Below, piece by piece: positions 45,745 through 54,901 of a DNA stretch of 64,000 nt (position 1 is the first letter of the stretch; each line of letters opens with the position of its first letter). This DNA is from Knoellia sinensis KCTC 19936 (GTDB lineage Bacteria; Actinomycetota; Actinomycetes; Actinomycetales; Dermatophilaceae), in the NCBI RefSeq assembly GCF_000768705.1, contig NZ_AVPJ01000009.1, positions 82,266-146,265 on the forward strand. The letters are read 5' to 3'. The notes beneath the pieces were generated by a model. That model did not search any database. It was not told where the DNA came from and saw only the letters and a list, made by a program, of their open reading frames with translations. The position numbers and the translations under genes are program-made.

Positions 45745-48700
45745 ATGCCGCGCATTGCCATCCTGTCGACGTCCGACACCGACCTCCTGTGTGCGCGGGC
45801 GAGCGGCGCCGACTACACCTGGGCCAACCCCTCTCGCTCCGGTGCCCTCGCCGTGGGCGCGGCCCTCGAAGGCGCCGAGATCGTCATTGCGCGCATCCTC
45901 GGCTCGCCCCAGGACCTGCCGGACGCACTCGCGGATGTGCGTGAGCGCGGCGTCCCGCTGGTCGTCCTCGGGGGCGAGCAAGCGCCCAACGCAGCACTCA
46001 TGGCGGAGTCCACCGCACCGAGTGGCGTCGTCCACGAAGCCCATCGCTACCTCGCCCAAGGTGGGGCCGACAACCTGCGCGAGCTCCACGGATTCCTCTC
46101 GGACACACTGCTGCTGAGCGGCGACACGTTCGAGCCGCCGGTGGAGCTGCCGCGCTGGGGCACGCTCGATCGTCCTTCCGCTGCAGCGGCTGACACGGCC
46201 GCGTCTCCGCGCGTCGCGATCCTCTTCTACCGAGCCCAGTTCGCCGCCGGCAACACCGACTTCGCGCACGCTCTCGCCGACGCGGTCGATGCCGCCGGGG
46301 GAGTGGGCGTGCCGGTCTGGGCGACCTCGTTGCGCGACGCGCCCGAGGACCTCCTCACGCACCTCGGCACCTACGACGCCATCGTCACCACCGTCCTCGC
46401 CGCGGGCGGCACCCGTCCTGCGACGGCGTCCGCCGGAGAGGACGACGACGCCTGGAACGTCGCCGCACTCGCCGCCCTCGACGTGCCGATCCTGCAGGGG
46501 CTCTGCCTCACCTGGAGCCGCGACGAGTGGGCGCAGTCCGACGACGGCATGTCACCGCTCGACGTCGCGACGCAGGTCGCCGTGCCCGAGTTCGACGGTC
46601 GCCTCATCACGGTCGCGTTCTCGTTCAAGGAGACCGACTCCGACGGGCTGCCGCACTACGTGGCCGATCCGGAGCGCTGCGCGCGAGTCGCAGGCATCGC
46701 TGTCGGGCACGCGCGCTTGCGTCACACCCCGCCTGCCGAGCGGCGCATCGCGATCGTCCTGTCTGCCTACCCCACGAAGCACTCGCGCATCGGCAACGCC
46801 GTCGGCCTCGACACTCCGGTCTCGACGATCCGGCTGCTCCGGGCGATGCGCGAAGCGGGCTACGACCTCGGCACGCCGGGCGGCATTCCGGGTCTCGATG
46901 GCGTTGAGCCACGCGACGGTGAAGCACTCGACACGACGGCCGGCAACGCTCTGGTCCACGCGCTCATCGCCGCCGGCGGTCAGGATCCCGAGTGGCTCAC
47001 CGACGGCCAGCTCACCGAGCACCACGTGCGCATTCCTGCGAGCCGGTATGCCGGGTGGTTCGCTTCGCTTCCGAGTGACCTTCGCGACGGGATGACTGAG
47101 GCGTGGGGTGAGGCGCCAGGGGAGTTGTTCGTCGACCACGCGGAAGCCGCGTCGGGCGGTGAAGCCGAAATCGTTTCTGCCGCACTGCAGTCCGGCAACG
47201 TCGTCCTCCTGGTACAACCGCCGCGTGGGTTCGGCGAGAACCCCATCGCGATCTATCACGACCCCGACCTCGCGCCGACGCACCACTACATCGCGACCTA
47301 CCGGTGGATCGAGGAGGAGTTCGGCGCCCACGCCATCGTGCACATGGGCAAGCACGGCAACCTCGAGTGGCTGCCCGGCAAGAACCTCGCCCTGTCCGCG
47401 GGGTGTGGCAGTGATGCGGCGCTGGGCTCCGTCCCGCTGATCTATCCGTTCCTCGTCAACGACCCGGGTGAGGGCACCCAGGCCAAGCGGCGAGCGCACG
47501 CGACGATCGTCGACCACCTCGTGCCGCCGATGGCGCGGGCAGAGTCATACGGCGACATCGCCCGGCTCGAGCAGTTGCTCGACGAGTACGGCAATGTCTC
47601 GGTCATGGACCCGGCCAAGGCGCCGGCCCTCCAAGGAGAGATCTGGACCCTGCTTCAGGCGGCCAAGCTCGACCAGGATCTCGGTCTGACGGACCGACCG
47701 GACGAGGAGGGCTTTGACGCTCTCGTCGGCGAGATCGACTACTGGCTGTGCGCGGTCAAGGACGTCCAGATCCGCGACGGCCTCCACATCTTGGGCGAGG
47801 CGCCGTCGGGAGAGGCCCTCGACAACCTTGTCCTCGCGATCCTGCGTGCGGGGCAGGTCTTTGCAGGCCAACGAGACGGGATCCCCGGTCTGCGAACGGC
47901 GCTGGGCCTCGACGACGTCGGCGCCTCGACGAGCGAGACCGACGCTGCCGAGGAGACCGCCAAACGCCTCGTCTCGGCACTGTCGGCTGCCGAGTGGGAC
48001 GGTGCTGCCGTGCCGGAGATCGTTGCCGCTGAGCTGGGTGGCCCGAACCACGGCGTCGAGGCATCGTTGCGGTTCGCGTGCGACGAAGTCGTCCCGCGAC
48101 TGGCGCGCACGGTCGACGAGATCCCCATGGTTCTGCACGCCCTCGATGGCGGCTACGTCCCGGCCGGCCCGTCGGGCTCACCGCTGCGCGGCCTCGTCAA
48201 CGTTCTCCCGACCGGTCGCAACTTCTATTCGGTCGACCCCAAGGCGATCCCGTCCCGTCTCGCCTACGAGACCGGTGTCGCGATGGCCGAGTCCCTGCTC
48301 CAGCGCTACCTCGACGAGGAAGGCGAACTGCCCCGGTCAGTGGGCCTCTCCGCGTGGGGCACTTCGGCGATGCGCACCTCCGGCGATGACATCGGCGAGG
48401 TCCTCGCCCTCCTCGGCGTCACACCCGTGTGGGACGAGCAGTCGCGGCGTGTCGTCGGGCTCGAGGCCATCCCGCTCGCCGAGCTCGGACGCCCTCGCAT
48501 CGACGTGACAGTGCGCATCTCCGGCTTCTTCCGTGACGCCTTCCCGCACGTCATCAACCTCCTCGACGACGCAGTCGCCCTCGTCGTCGGGCTGGACGAG
48601 CCTCTCGACCAGAACTTCCCCAAGGCCCACGCCACCGCGGACCTCGAGACGCACGGTGACGAGCGTCGATCACGCACCAGGGTGTTCGGCTCCAAGCCGG

Positions 48701-49392
48701 GCTCCTACGGCGCGGGCATCCTCCAGGTCGTCGAGTCCGGCACGTGGCGCGACGAGAAGGATCTCGCCGAGGTCTACACCGCGTGGGGTGGCTTCGCCTA
48801 TGGCCGTGACCTCGACGGCGCACCGGCGCGTGACGACATGGAGCGCAACTACACGCGCATCCAGGTGGCTGCCAAGAACGTCGACAACGTGGAGTCCGAC
48901 ATCCTGGATTCCGACGACTTCTTCCAGTACCACGGCGGGATGGTCGCGACAGTCCGCGCGCTCACGGGAGCCAGCCCGGCGGCATACGTGGGGGATTCGA
49001 CGACACCAGCGAACGTCCGCACCCGCACCCTCCAGGAGGAGACGAACCGCGTCTTCCGGGCCAGGGTCGTCAACCCGCGGTGGATCTCCGCGATGCAGCG
49101 CCACGGCTACAAGGGAGCCTTCGAGCTGGCGGCGACGGTCGACTACCTCTTCGGGTTCGACGCCACGGCCGGTGTCGTCCCCGACTGGATGTATGACCGG
49201 ATTGCGCACGACTACGTCCTCGACAAGACGAACCAGGACTTCATGCGCCACGCCAACCCGTGGGCGTTGCGCGGCATCGTCGAGAAACTCTCCGAGGCCG
49301 CCGACCGCGGCCTATGGGCGGAGCCCGATCCCGAGGTCATGGACCAGATGAGGCAGGTCTACCTCGACATCGAAGGTGACCTCGAGGAGTGA
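45745..49392 (+). CDS. cobN: Cobaltochelatase subunit CobN
   Basis: The 1215-residue large subunit of aerobic cobalt chelatase, which inserts Co(II) into hydrogenobyrinate a,c-diamide using ATP. The CobN/magnesium-chelatase H pattern is clear: VFQPPRGF-like LVQPPRGFGENPIAIYHDPDLAPTHHY, HMGKHGNLEWLPGKN, RDAFPHVINLLDDAVALV and LPTGRNFYSVDPKAIPS. The ATG at 45745 has a good ribosome-binding site. It overlaps the bluB-cobT gene by four bases. Its likely partner is the ChlI-ChlD fusion on the other operon. Confidence 0.96.
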   Translation: MPRIAILSTSDTDLLCARASGADYTWANPSRSGALAVGAALEGAEIVIARILGSPQDLPDALADVRERGVPLVVLGGEQAPNAALMAESTAPSGVVHEAHRYLAQGGADNLRELHGFLSDTLLLSGDTFEPPVELPRWGTLDRPSAAAADTAASPRVAILFYRAQFAAGNTDFAHALADAVDAAGGVGVPVWATSLRDAPEDLLTHLGTYDAIVTTVLAAGGTRPATASAGEDDDAWNVAALAALDVPILQGLCLTWSRDEWAQSDDGMSPLDVATQVAVPEFDGRLITVAFSFKETDSDGLPHYVADPERCARVAGIAVGHARLRHTPPAERRIAIVLSAYPTKHSRIGNAVGLDTPVSTIRLLRAMREAGYDLGTPGGIPGLDGVEPRDGEALDTTAGNALVHALIAAGGQDPEWLTDGQLTEHHVRIPASRYAGWFASLPSDLRDGMTEAWGEAPGELFVDHAEAASGGEAEIVSAALQSGNVVLLVQPPRGFGENPIAIYHDPDLAPTHHYIATYRWIEEEFGAHAIVHMGKHGNLEWLPGKNLALSAGCGSDAALGSVPLIYPFLVNDPGEGTQAKRRAHATIVDHLVPPMARAESYGDIARLEQLLDEYGNVSVMDPAKAPALQGEIWTLLQAAKLDQDLGLTDRPDEEGFDALVGEIDYWLCAVKDVQIRDGLHILGEAPSGEALDNLVLAILRAGQVFAGQRDGIPGLRTALGLDDVGASTSETDAAEETAKRLVSALSAAEWDGAAVPEIVAAELGGPNHGVEASLRFACDEVVPRLARTVDEIPMVLHALDGGYVPAGPSGSPLRGLVNVLPTGRNFYSVDPKAIPSRLAYETGVAMAESLLQRYLDEEGELPRSVGLSAWGTSAMRTSGDDIGEVLALLGVTPVWDEQSRRVVGLEAIPLAELGRPRIDVTVRISGFFRDAFPHVINLLDDAVALVVGLDEPLDQNFPKAHATADLETHGDERRSRTRVFGSKPGSYGAGILQVVESGTWRDEKDLAEVYTAWGGFAYGRDLDGAPARDDMERNYTRIQVAAKNVDNVESDILDSDDFFQYHGGMVATVRALTGASPAAYVGDSTTPANVRTRTLQEETNRVFRARVVNPRWISAMQRHGYKGAFELAATVDYLFGFDATAGVVPDWMYDRIAHDYVLDKTNQDFMRHANPWALRGIVEKLSEAADRGLWAEPDPEVMDQMRQVYLDIEGDLEE

Positions 49393-51191
49393 GCGCGCAC
49401 GAGACGCAGGCGGCAACGTGGCCGCGCCCGACGCCACTCGTCGGTGATGCGACGAGTGCGCACGAGCGTCGCGCCGACCCCGCCGGGTGGGCATTCAGTC
49501 CAGAGGCCATCGGCACCCTGGACAGCGTCATCGCCGGACGCCGCGACATCCGTCGCTTCCGACCCGAGGCGGTGCCGGACTCGCTGCTGGCGGAGGTTCT
49601 CACCGCGGGACACCAAGCGCCGTCCGTGGGCCACTCGCAGCCATGGCGCTTCATCGTCGTCCGGGACCCTGCGATCCGTGATCGGGCGGCCCACCTCGCT
49701 GATCGCGCACGGCTCGACCAAGCGGGGCTCCTCACGAACGACCGCGCAGCCCGCATGCTCGACCTGAAGCTCGAGGGCCTCCGGGAGGCGCCCCTCGGCG
49801 TCGTCGTCGTGTGCGACCGTCGCGTACCCGCCAGCGGCGTTCTGGGGCGGGCGACCTTCCCCGACGCCGACCTCTGGTCGTGCGCCTGCGCCATCGAGAA
49901 CATGTGGCTCGCAGCCCGAGCCCGCGGCCTGGGGATGGGGTGGGTGACCCTCTTCGAGCCCGACGACCTGTCCGCCCTGCTCGACCTCCCCGAAGGCGTC
50001 GTCCCCATGGGGTGGATGTGCCTCGGGTGGCCGGACGAGCGTCCGCCCGCCCCGGGGCTCGAGCGGGCTGCCTGGTCGAAGCGGATGCCGCTCGAGGACG
50101 TCGTCATGCACGACCGTTGGGCCGGGGGTCGGACGGTCGACGGTGTTCCTGGCGCGTCACCGACTGCACCGGCCTCCCACCTCGGGCCTCGCGACCACCT
50201 CCCACCGTCATCACTCGCAGCGGCAACCGACGACGCCGACACACTCCTCGCACCTCCGGAGTCCCTCGGCGTCCTCGATCGTGCGGTCAGCCGAGTCGAA
50301 GCCCTGGGCCGCGGGAAGACGCCACTCGGTGGCACGCTCATCCTTGCTGGCGCCAGCCACCCCGTGAGTGCCCTTGGTGTGAGCGCCTTCCCGGATCGCG
50401 TCACCAGAGACGTACTCGAAGCGGCAGTGGCAGGCGAGTCGATGGGCGCCGTGAGCGCGCGCTCGGCCGGGCTCGGCGTGATCGTGGTGGACGCCGGCGC
50501 ACTCGGCGACGCCTCGGTCCCGTGGGCCTTCAGTGCCAAGCCGTCCCACCCGCAGGGTGACCTCGTCAGCACCGACGCCATGCACCGCCTCGACGTGGAC
50601 CGCCTCCTCGACGTCGGTCGTGGCCTCGGTGAAGGCGCGGCACGCGGCGGCCTTGTCGCCTTGGGCGAGGTCGGCATCGGCAACACGACCGTGGCCGCCG
50701 CACTCGCCTGCGCCGTCACGGGTCTGACCCCTCGCGAGACGGTCGGCATCGGTGCAGGGGCCGACGCCGAGATCGTCGAGCGCAAACGGGAGGTCGTCGA
50801 GCAGGCCCTCGCTCGCACGGCCTCACGAACCGCGGCCTGGCGCGACGACCCTGCGGACCTCCTCGCAGCCCTGGGCGGCCCCGAGATTGCCCTCCTCACC
50901 GGCGTCGTCCTGGGTGCCGCCGATGCCGGTGCCCCAGTCATCCTCGACGGCCTGGCGGGCTCGCTCCCCGGTGTCCTCGCCGTCGCGATGGAACCAGGTG
51001 TCCAGGCGCACCTCATTGCCGGCCAGCAGAGCCGCGAGCGAGCCCACGCCGAAGTACTCAGAAGTCTTGGCCTCGAGCCCCTGCTGTCCCTGCGCCTTCG
51101 TTCGGGCGAGGGCGTCGGTGCCTGCCTCGCGGCGTCGCTGATCCTGCAGGGAATGAAGGTCAGGCGAGGAGTGGCGCGGACGGCACCGTGA
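49389..51191 (+). CDS. bluB-cobT: Fused 5,6-dimethylbenzimidazole synthase (BluB) / CobT phosphoribosyltransferase
   Basis: A 600-residue fusion. The N-terminal part (about residues 35-235) is BluB, a flavin enzyme that breaks FMNH2 to make dimethylbenzimidazole: SVIAGRRDIRRFRPEAVP, APSVGHSQPWRFIVV and SCACAIENMWLAARARGLGMGWV. The C-terminal part (about residues 255-600) is CobT: GVSAFPDRVT, ALGEVGIGNTTVAAAL and VLDG-like VILDGLAGSLPG; it converts dimethylbenzimidazole to alpha-ribazole phosphate. The fusion provides the lower ligand in one polypeptide. Its last 32 bases overlap the convergent cobF gene. Confidence 0.93.
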   Translation: MSAHETQAATWPRPTPLVGDATSAHERRADPAGWAFSPEAIGTLDSVIAGRRDIRRFRPEAVPDSLLAEVLTAGHQAPSVGHSQPWRFIVVRDPAIRDRAAHLADRARLDQAGLLTNDRAARMLDLKLEGLREAPLGVVVVCDRRVPASGVLGRATFPDADLWSCACAIENMWLAARARGLGMGWVTLFEPDDLSALLDLPEGVVPMGWMCLGWPDERPPAPGLERAAWSKRMPLEDVVMHDRWAGGRTVDGVPGASPTAPASHLGPRDHLPPSSLAAATDDADTLLAPPESLGVLDRAVSRVEALGRGKTPLGGTLILAGASHPVSALGVSAFPDRVTRDVLEAAVAGESMGAVSARSAGLGVIVVDAGALGDASVPWAFSAKPSHPQGDLVSTDAMHRLDVDRLLDVGRGLGEGAARGGLVALGEVGIGNTTVAAALACAVTGLTPRETVGIGAGADAEIVERKREVVEQALARTASRTAAWRDDPADLLAALGGPEIALLTGVVLGAADAGAPVILDGLAGSLPGVLAVAMEPGVQAHLIAGQQSRERAHAEVLRSLGLEPLLSLRLRSGEGVGACLAASLILQGMKVRRGVARTAP

Positions 51192-51999
51192 GCGCGTAGG
51201 TGTCCATCACCCAGCCGTGTTCCTCACGCAGGTCTGCCCGCAGCGACACGAGGTCGTCGATGACGTCGGCCAGCCGTCCAGAGCGCAGAACCTGTTGTGG
51301 CAGACCGAGATACGCGCCCCAGTGGATCACGAGATCGGGAGCGGACCCGACCAGTTCGCGACACTTCAGCGACCCATCGAGCATGACGACGACCGTCCCC
51401 AAGTCGGCAGACCACTCGTCCAGCAGGCGTCGCCCGGTGGTGATGTGCACCGGCTGGCCGATGCCGTTGAGGACGATCCCGTGCTCGGCCGCGAGGACCT
51501 GGATCGCAGAGAGGCCCGCCACGACCTGCACCTCGAGCGGCATCGACTCAGCGACAGCGTCGACGATGCGAATCGTGCTGTCGTAGATGGCCGGGTCGCC
51601 CCACACGAGGAAGCCGACCGTCTCGCCCTCGGGCAGGTTCGCGATGATGTCGGCATAGCGCGCGGCTCGCGCTGCGTGCCACGCATCGACACCACTTCGG
51701 TATGCCGTCCGGTCCCGATCCGCGTCCGGCCCGCGCTCCGGGTCGGTCACCGGGACGATGCGATAGGCGCCCTCGTCAAGGAACTCCTCGCAGATGGAGC
51801 GTCGCACCGCGACGAGTTCATCCTTGACCTCGCCCTTGTCGGCGACGAGGAAGACGTCGCACTCACGCAGCGCGGCGATGGCCTGGCCGGTGACGTGGGC
51901 GGGGGAGCCGGTGCCGATGCCGATGACTCGAACCTGACGTGGGATGTGTGCGCAACCGTCCAATTGGGTGAGTTCGGTACGCGTCGGGGAGAGGGTCAT
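51160..51999 (-). CDS. cobF: Precorrin-6A synthase (deacetylating, CobF)
   Basis: A 279-residue tetrapyrrole methylase: VRVIGIGTGSPAHVTGQAIAAL, VFLVADKGEVKDELVAVR, GFLVWGDPAIYDSTIRIVD and VVAGLSAIQVLAAEHG. It methylates C1 and removes the acetyl group in the aerobic pathway. The ATG at 51999 overlaps the cobQ stop (ATGA), but the first 20 or so residues (MTLSPTRTELTQLDGCAH) come from a copy of the dispersed repeat at 51953-51980 and are not part of the family. Its 3' end overlaps the convergent bluB-cobT gene by 32 bases. Confidence 0.9.
   Translation of the reverse strand: MTLSPTRTELTQLDGCAHIPRQVRVIGIGTGSPAHVTGQAIAALRECDVFLVADKGEVKDELVAVRRSICEEFLDEGAYRIVPVTDPERGPDADRDRTAYRSGVDAWHAARAARYADIIANLPEGETVGFLVWGDPAIYDSTIRIVDAVAESMPLEVQVVAGLSAIQVLAAEHGIVLNGIGQPVHITTGRRLLDEWSADLGTVVVMLDGSLKCRELVGSAPDLVIHWGAYLGLPQQVLRSGRLADVIDDLVSLRADLREEHGWVMDTYALTVPSAPLLA
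51953..51980 (-). repeat. Dispersed repeat copy inside the start of cobF
   Basis: These 28 bases match, in reverse complement, the first 28 bases of the third unit of the rip1-ispG repeat cluster (18685-18712) with one mismatch. Read in the cobF frame they encode RTELTQLDG. The copy lies between the cobF ATG and the first conserved residues, so it lengthens the protein in frame without breaking it. Confidence 0.85.
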
Positions 52000-53435
52000 T
52001 GGCGTGTCAGCTCCAACAGGGACTTGTGGTCCACGTGCTCCTCGACCGCGTCGGCGAGGGCGTCGATCATGGCTTCGCGTCGATCAGCGAACCTGGGAGC
52101 TTCGGTGTCGGGCACCCACGACGAACCGGCAGTTGCCGCGACCTCGGTCAGCCACGCGCGACGGAATTCGTCACACTCCAACGTGCCGTGCCAGATCGTT
52201 CCCCACACCGAACCAGCCGACGTTCCCCCCGGGAATGCCCCGTCGTCATCCACCACGCCGTGGTGGATCTCGTAGCCCTCGACCGCGTGCCCCCGCCACT
52301 GCCCAGTCGGCCGAGCAAGGACCTTCTCCGCGGCGAAGGTCACGGTCGTCGGCAGCAGCCCCAGCCCGTCCACGCGGCCCGCTGACTCACTCTCGACCGG
52401 GTCATCGATCCAGTCGGCCAACATCTCGTAGCCACCGCAGATCCCGAGCACCGGCCGACTGCGCTCCGCCCGCCACGCAACCACCTCGGCCAGGCCGGAC
52501 GCTCGCAGCCACTCCAGGTCGCTCACCGTAGCCCGCGAACCCGGCAACACGAGAAGGTCCGCTTCACGGCATACGTCAAGGTCTGTCGTCACGCGCACGT
52601 CGACACCCGGCTCCGCCGCCAAGGCGTCCACGTCGGTGGCGTTCGAGGTCCGGGGGAAGCGCACCACTGCCACCGACAACCGGTCGGCCCGTGAATCGGA
52701 CGACGGACGCCAACGCCCCACGGACAGCGCGTCCTCGGAGTCGAGCCACACCCCGTCGAGCCAGGGAAGGACGCCAGCGCAGGGCATACCTGTTCGCTCG
52801 GTCACGACGTCGAGCCCGGGCATGAGGACGGACGCATCACCGCGGAACTTGTTGATGACATAGGCGCGCAGGAGAGCCCGATCGTCGGTGGAGACCAGGC
52901 CCCACGTGCCATAGAGCGCGGCCAGAGCGCCGCCACGGTCGATGTCGGCCACGAGCAGGGCTGGAAGTGAAAACCGCTGCGCAAGACCGAGATTCACATA
53001 GTCGCCGGATCGCAGATTGATCTCTGCAGGCGACCCAGCGCCCTCTGCGACAACCACATCGACGGACGCGGACAACTCCTCGAACGCCTCGAACGCGGCC
53101 TCTGCCAGGTGTCGCCGACCCGTCGCGTACTCACCCGCCACGAGCTGACCCGCAGGCTGGCCTCGGAGCACGACGAACGCTCGCCGGTCGCTCCCGGGCT
53201 TGAGGAGCACGGGGTTGTGCACCGAGGACGGCTCGACCCCTGCCGCCACCGACTGGAGCCACTGCGCGCGCCCGATCTCGGAGCCGTCACGGCAGACCAT
53301 CGAGTTGTTCGACATGTTCTGCGCCTTGAACGGCGCGACGCGCACGCCCTGCCGCGCCCAGAGCCGGCAGAGGGCCGTCACGACGAGAGACTTCCCTGCA
53401 TCGGAACTCGTCCCCGTCACCAGCAGCCCCGACAC
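51996..53435 (-). CDS. cobQ: Cobyric acid synthase
   Basis: A 479-residue glutamine amidotransferase that amidates carboxylates b, d, e and g of adenosylcobyrinate diamide. It shows the P-loop-like GLLVTGTSSDAGKSLVVTAL at the N-terminus, PFKAQNMSNNSMV, ADIDRGGALAALYGTW and the C-terminal class I-type amidotransferase with the nucleophilic Cys in VLGICGGYEML. The GTG at 53435 was chosen because the family begins SGLLVTGT; a longer open frame is rejected. It is divergent from the phosphatase gene and overlaps cobF. Confidence 0.95.
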   Translation of the reverse strand: MSGLLVTGTSSDAGKSLVVTALCRLWARQGVRVAPFKAQNMSNNSMVCRDGSEIGRAQWLQSVAAGVEPSSVHNPVLLKPGSDRRAFVVLRGQPAGQLVAGEYATGRRHLAEAAFEAFEELSASVDVVVAEGAGSPAEINLRSGDYVNLGLAQRFSLPALLVADIDRGGALAALYGTWGLVSTDDRALLRAYVINKFRGDASVLMPGLDVVTERTGMPCAGVLPWLDGVWLDSEDALSVGRWRPSSDSRADRLSVAVVRFPRTSNATDVDALAAEPGVDVRVTTDLDVCREADLLVLPGSRATVSDLEWLRASGLAEVVAWRAERSRPVLGICGGYEMLADWIDDPVESESAGRVDGLGLLPTTVTFAAEKVLARPTGQWRGHAVEGYEIHHGVVDDDGAFPGGTSAGSVWGTIWHGTLECDEFRRAWLTEVAATAGSSWVPDTEAPRFADRREAMIDALADAVEEHVDHKSLLELTRQ

Positions 53436-53468
53436 TCGGCGGAGTCTACGCAGCCCTACAGTGACCGC

Positions 53469-54032
53469 GTGAAGCCCGTCCATCTCCACCTCGTCCGCCA
53501 TGGACAGTCGACGTGGAACGTCGAGGGTCGGCTGCAGGGGCAGACAGCGCACCCCGATCTCACCGACCTCGGGCATGAGCAGGCCAAGGCTGCTGCGGCT
53601 GCGCTGACATCGCTCGTCCGAGGCTCCGTCGCTGTCGTCACGAGCGACCTCGTGCGCGCCCGCCACACGGCCGAGCACATCGCTGCCACGCTCGGGGTAG
53701 TTCCAACTCCCGATCCGGACCTTCGCGAACAGGCACTCGGCTCCCTCGAAGGTCGACTCACGTCAGAGCTCTCCGCTGAGCCGACCCCCGACGCCACCCA
53801 CGTGAGCGAAGTGCGATGGGGCGGGGGAGAGAGCCTTGAGGACGTCCACCGCCGCCTCGCCGCGCCGATTGAACGAGCTCGACTCACGGCATACGAGCAC
53901 GTCGTCTGGGTCACCCACGGCGACACGATGCGGGTGGCCCTCGCCCGACTCGACGGCCGCACGCACCGCGAGGTGGACTGGGCGCCGATCGGCAACGGGG
54001 CCGTCGTCTCGGTGACTGTCGCGCGAGGCTGA
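53469..54032 (+). CDS. Histidine phosphatase-family protein, possible alpha-ribazole phosphatase
   Basis: A 187-residue phosphoglycerate-mutase-like phosphatase with the RHG motif HLVRHGQSTWNVEGR (residues 5-19), the second Arg in VTSDLVRARHTAEHI, and the second catalytic His in VVWVTHGDTMRV (about residue 150). Its position next to cobQ and cobF makes the CobC role (dephosphorylating alpha-ribazole phosphate) likely, but family members are broad in specificity. The GTG at 53469 is the family start. It lies 33 bases from the divergent cobQ start. Confidence 0.85.
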   Translation: MKPVHLHLVRHGQSTWNVEGRLQGQTAHPDLTDLGHEQAKAAAAALTSLVRGSVAVVTSDLVRARHTAEHIAATLGVVPTPDPDLREQALGSLEGRLTSELSAEPTPDATHVSEVRWGGGESLEDVHRRLAAPIERARLTAYEHVVWVTHGDTMRVALARLDGRTHREVDWAPIGNGAVVSVTVARG

Positions 54033-54061
54033 CCTGGCGCGGCCGGTGCTGGAATGGGCGC

Positions 54062-54901
54062 ATGCTGCCCTTCCGTCAGGTCGATGTCTTCTCCGCCGAG
54101 CCCTGGCTCGGGAACCCACTTGCGGTCGTCCACCAGGCCGACGGCCTGACTGACGCGCAGATGGCGGACTTCGCGCGATGGACGAACCTCTCCGAGACGA
54201 CGTTCCTATGCACGCCCACCGACTCTCGGGCGGACTATCGCGTGCGGATCTGGACGACGGGCGGGGAGTTGCCGTTCGCGGGACACCCGACGATCGGCAG
54301 CGCTCAGGCCTGGCTCGAAGCCGGCGGCACCACGAAGGGCGACAGGCTCGTGCAGGAATGTGGAGCCGGACTGGTCGCTGTCCGGCGTTCGCCTCGACTG
54401 GGTTTCGCGGCCCCGCCCCTCCGACGGTCGGGTGAGGTGGACGCCGACCTGCGACGACGCATCGTCACCGCTCTGGGTGTCGCTGACTCCGCCGTGGTCG
54501 ACATGGCCTGGGTGGACAACGGTCCCGGGTGGGTGGGGGTCGACCTCGGGACGGCCGACGTGGTCGTCGGCGTCGTCCCAGACGTCGCGGCCTTCGCCGA
54601 TCTCAAGGTGGCTGTCGTCGGTCGCTGGGACGAGGTGCGTGCTGTCGAGTTGGGCGCCGACGTCGAGGTGCGGGCGTTCTATGCCGACGGCCGCGACTTC
54701 GCCGAGGATCCGGTCACCGGCAGCGCCAACGCCGGCCTGGCACAGTGGCTCATCGGCTCGGGGGCGCTCCCCGACGCCTACGTGGCGCGTCAGGGCTCGG
54801 TGATCGGCCGTGACGGGCGCGTCCACATCGAGGCGAGGGACGGGGAGATCTGGGTGTCCGGCGACGCGGTCACGCGCATCGAGGGCACCGTCGACCTCTA
54901 G
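54062..54901 (+). CDS. PhzF-family isomerase/epimerase-like protein
   Basis: A 279-residue protein of the PhzF family (diaminopimelate-epimerase fold): [20 protein letters not shown] at the N-terminus with the catalytic acidic residue in NLSETTFL (SETTF), [14 protein letters not shown] (GHPTIG) and the C-terminal [16 protein letters not shown]. Known members isomerise phenazine precursors; most have unknown substrates. It ends overlapping the convergent DUF255 gene by four bases (CTAG). Confidence 0.85.
   Translation: MLPFRQVDVFSAEPWLGNPLAVVHQADGLTDAQMADFARWTNLSETTFLCTPTDSRADYRVRIWTTGGELPFAGHPTIGSAQAWLEAGGTTKGDRLVQECGAGLVAVRRSPRLGFAAPPLRRSGEVDADLRRRIVTALGVADSAVVDMAWVDNGPGWVGVDLGTADVVVGVVPDVAAFADLKVAVVGRWDEVRAVELGADVEVRAFYADGRDFAEDPVTGSANAGLAQWLIGSGALPDAYVARQGSVIGRDGRVHIEARDGEIWVSGDAVTRIEGTVDL

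Noticed and set aside
53436..53678. N-terminal extension of CobQ
   Set aside because: It overlaps the divergent phosphatase gene and CobQ proteins start at the SGLLVTGT segment.
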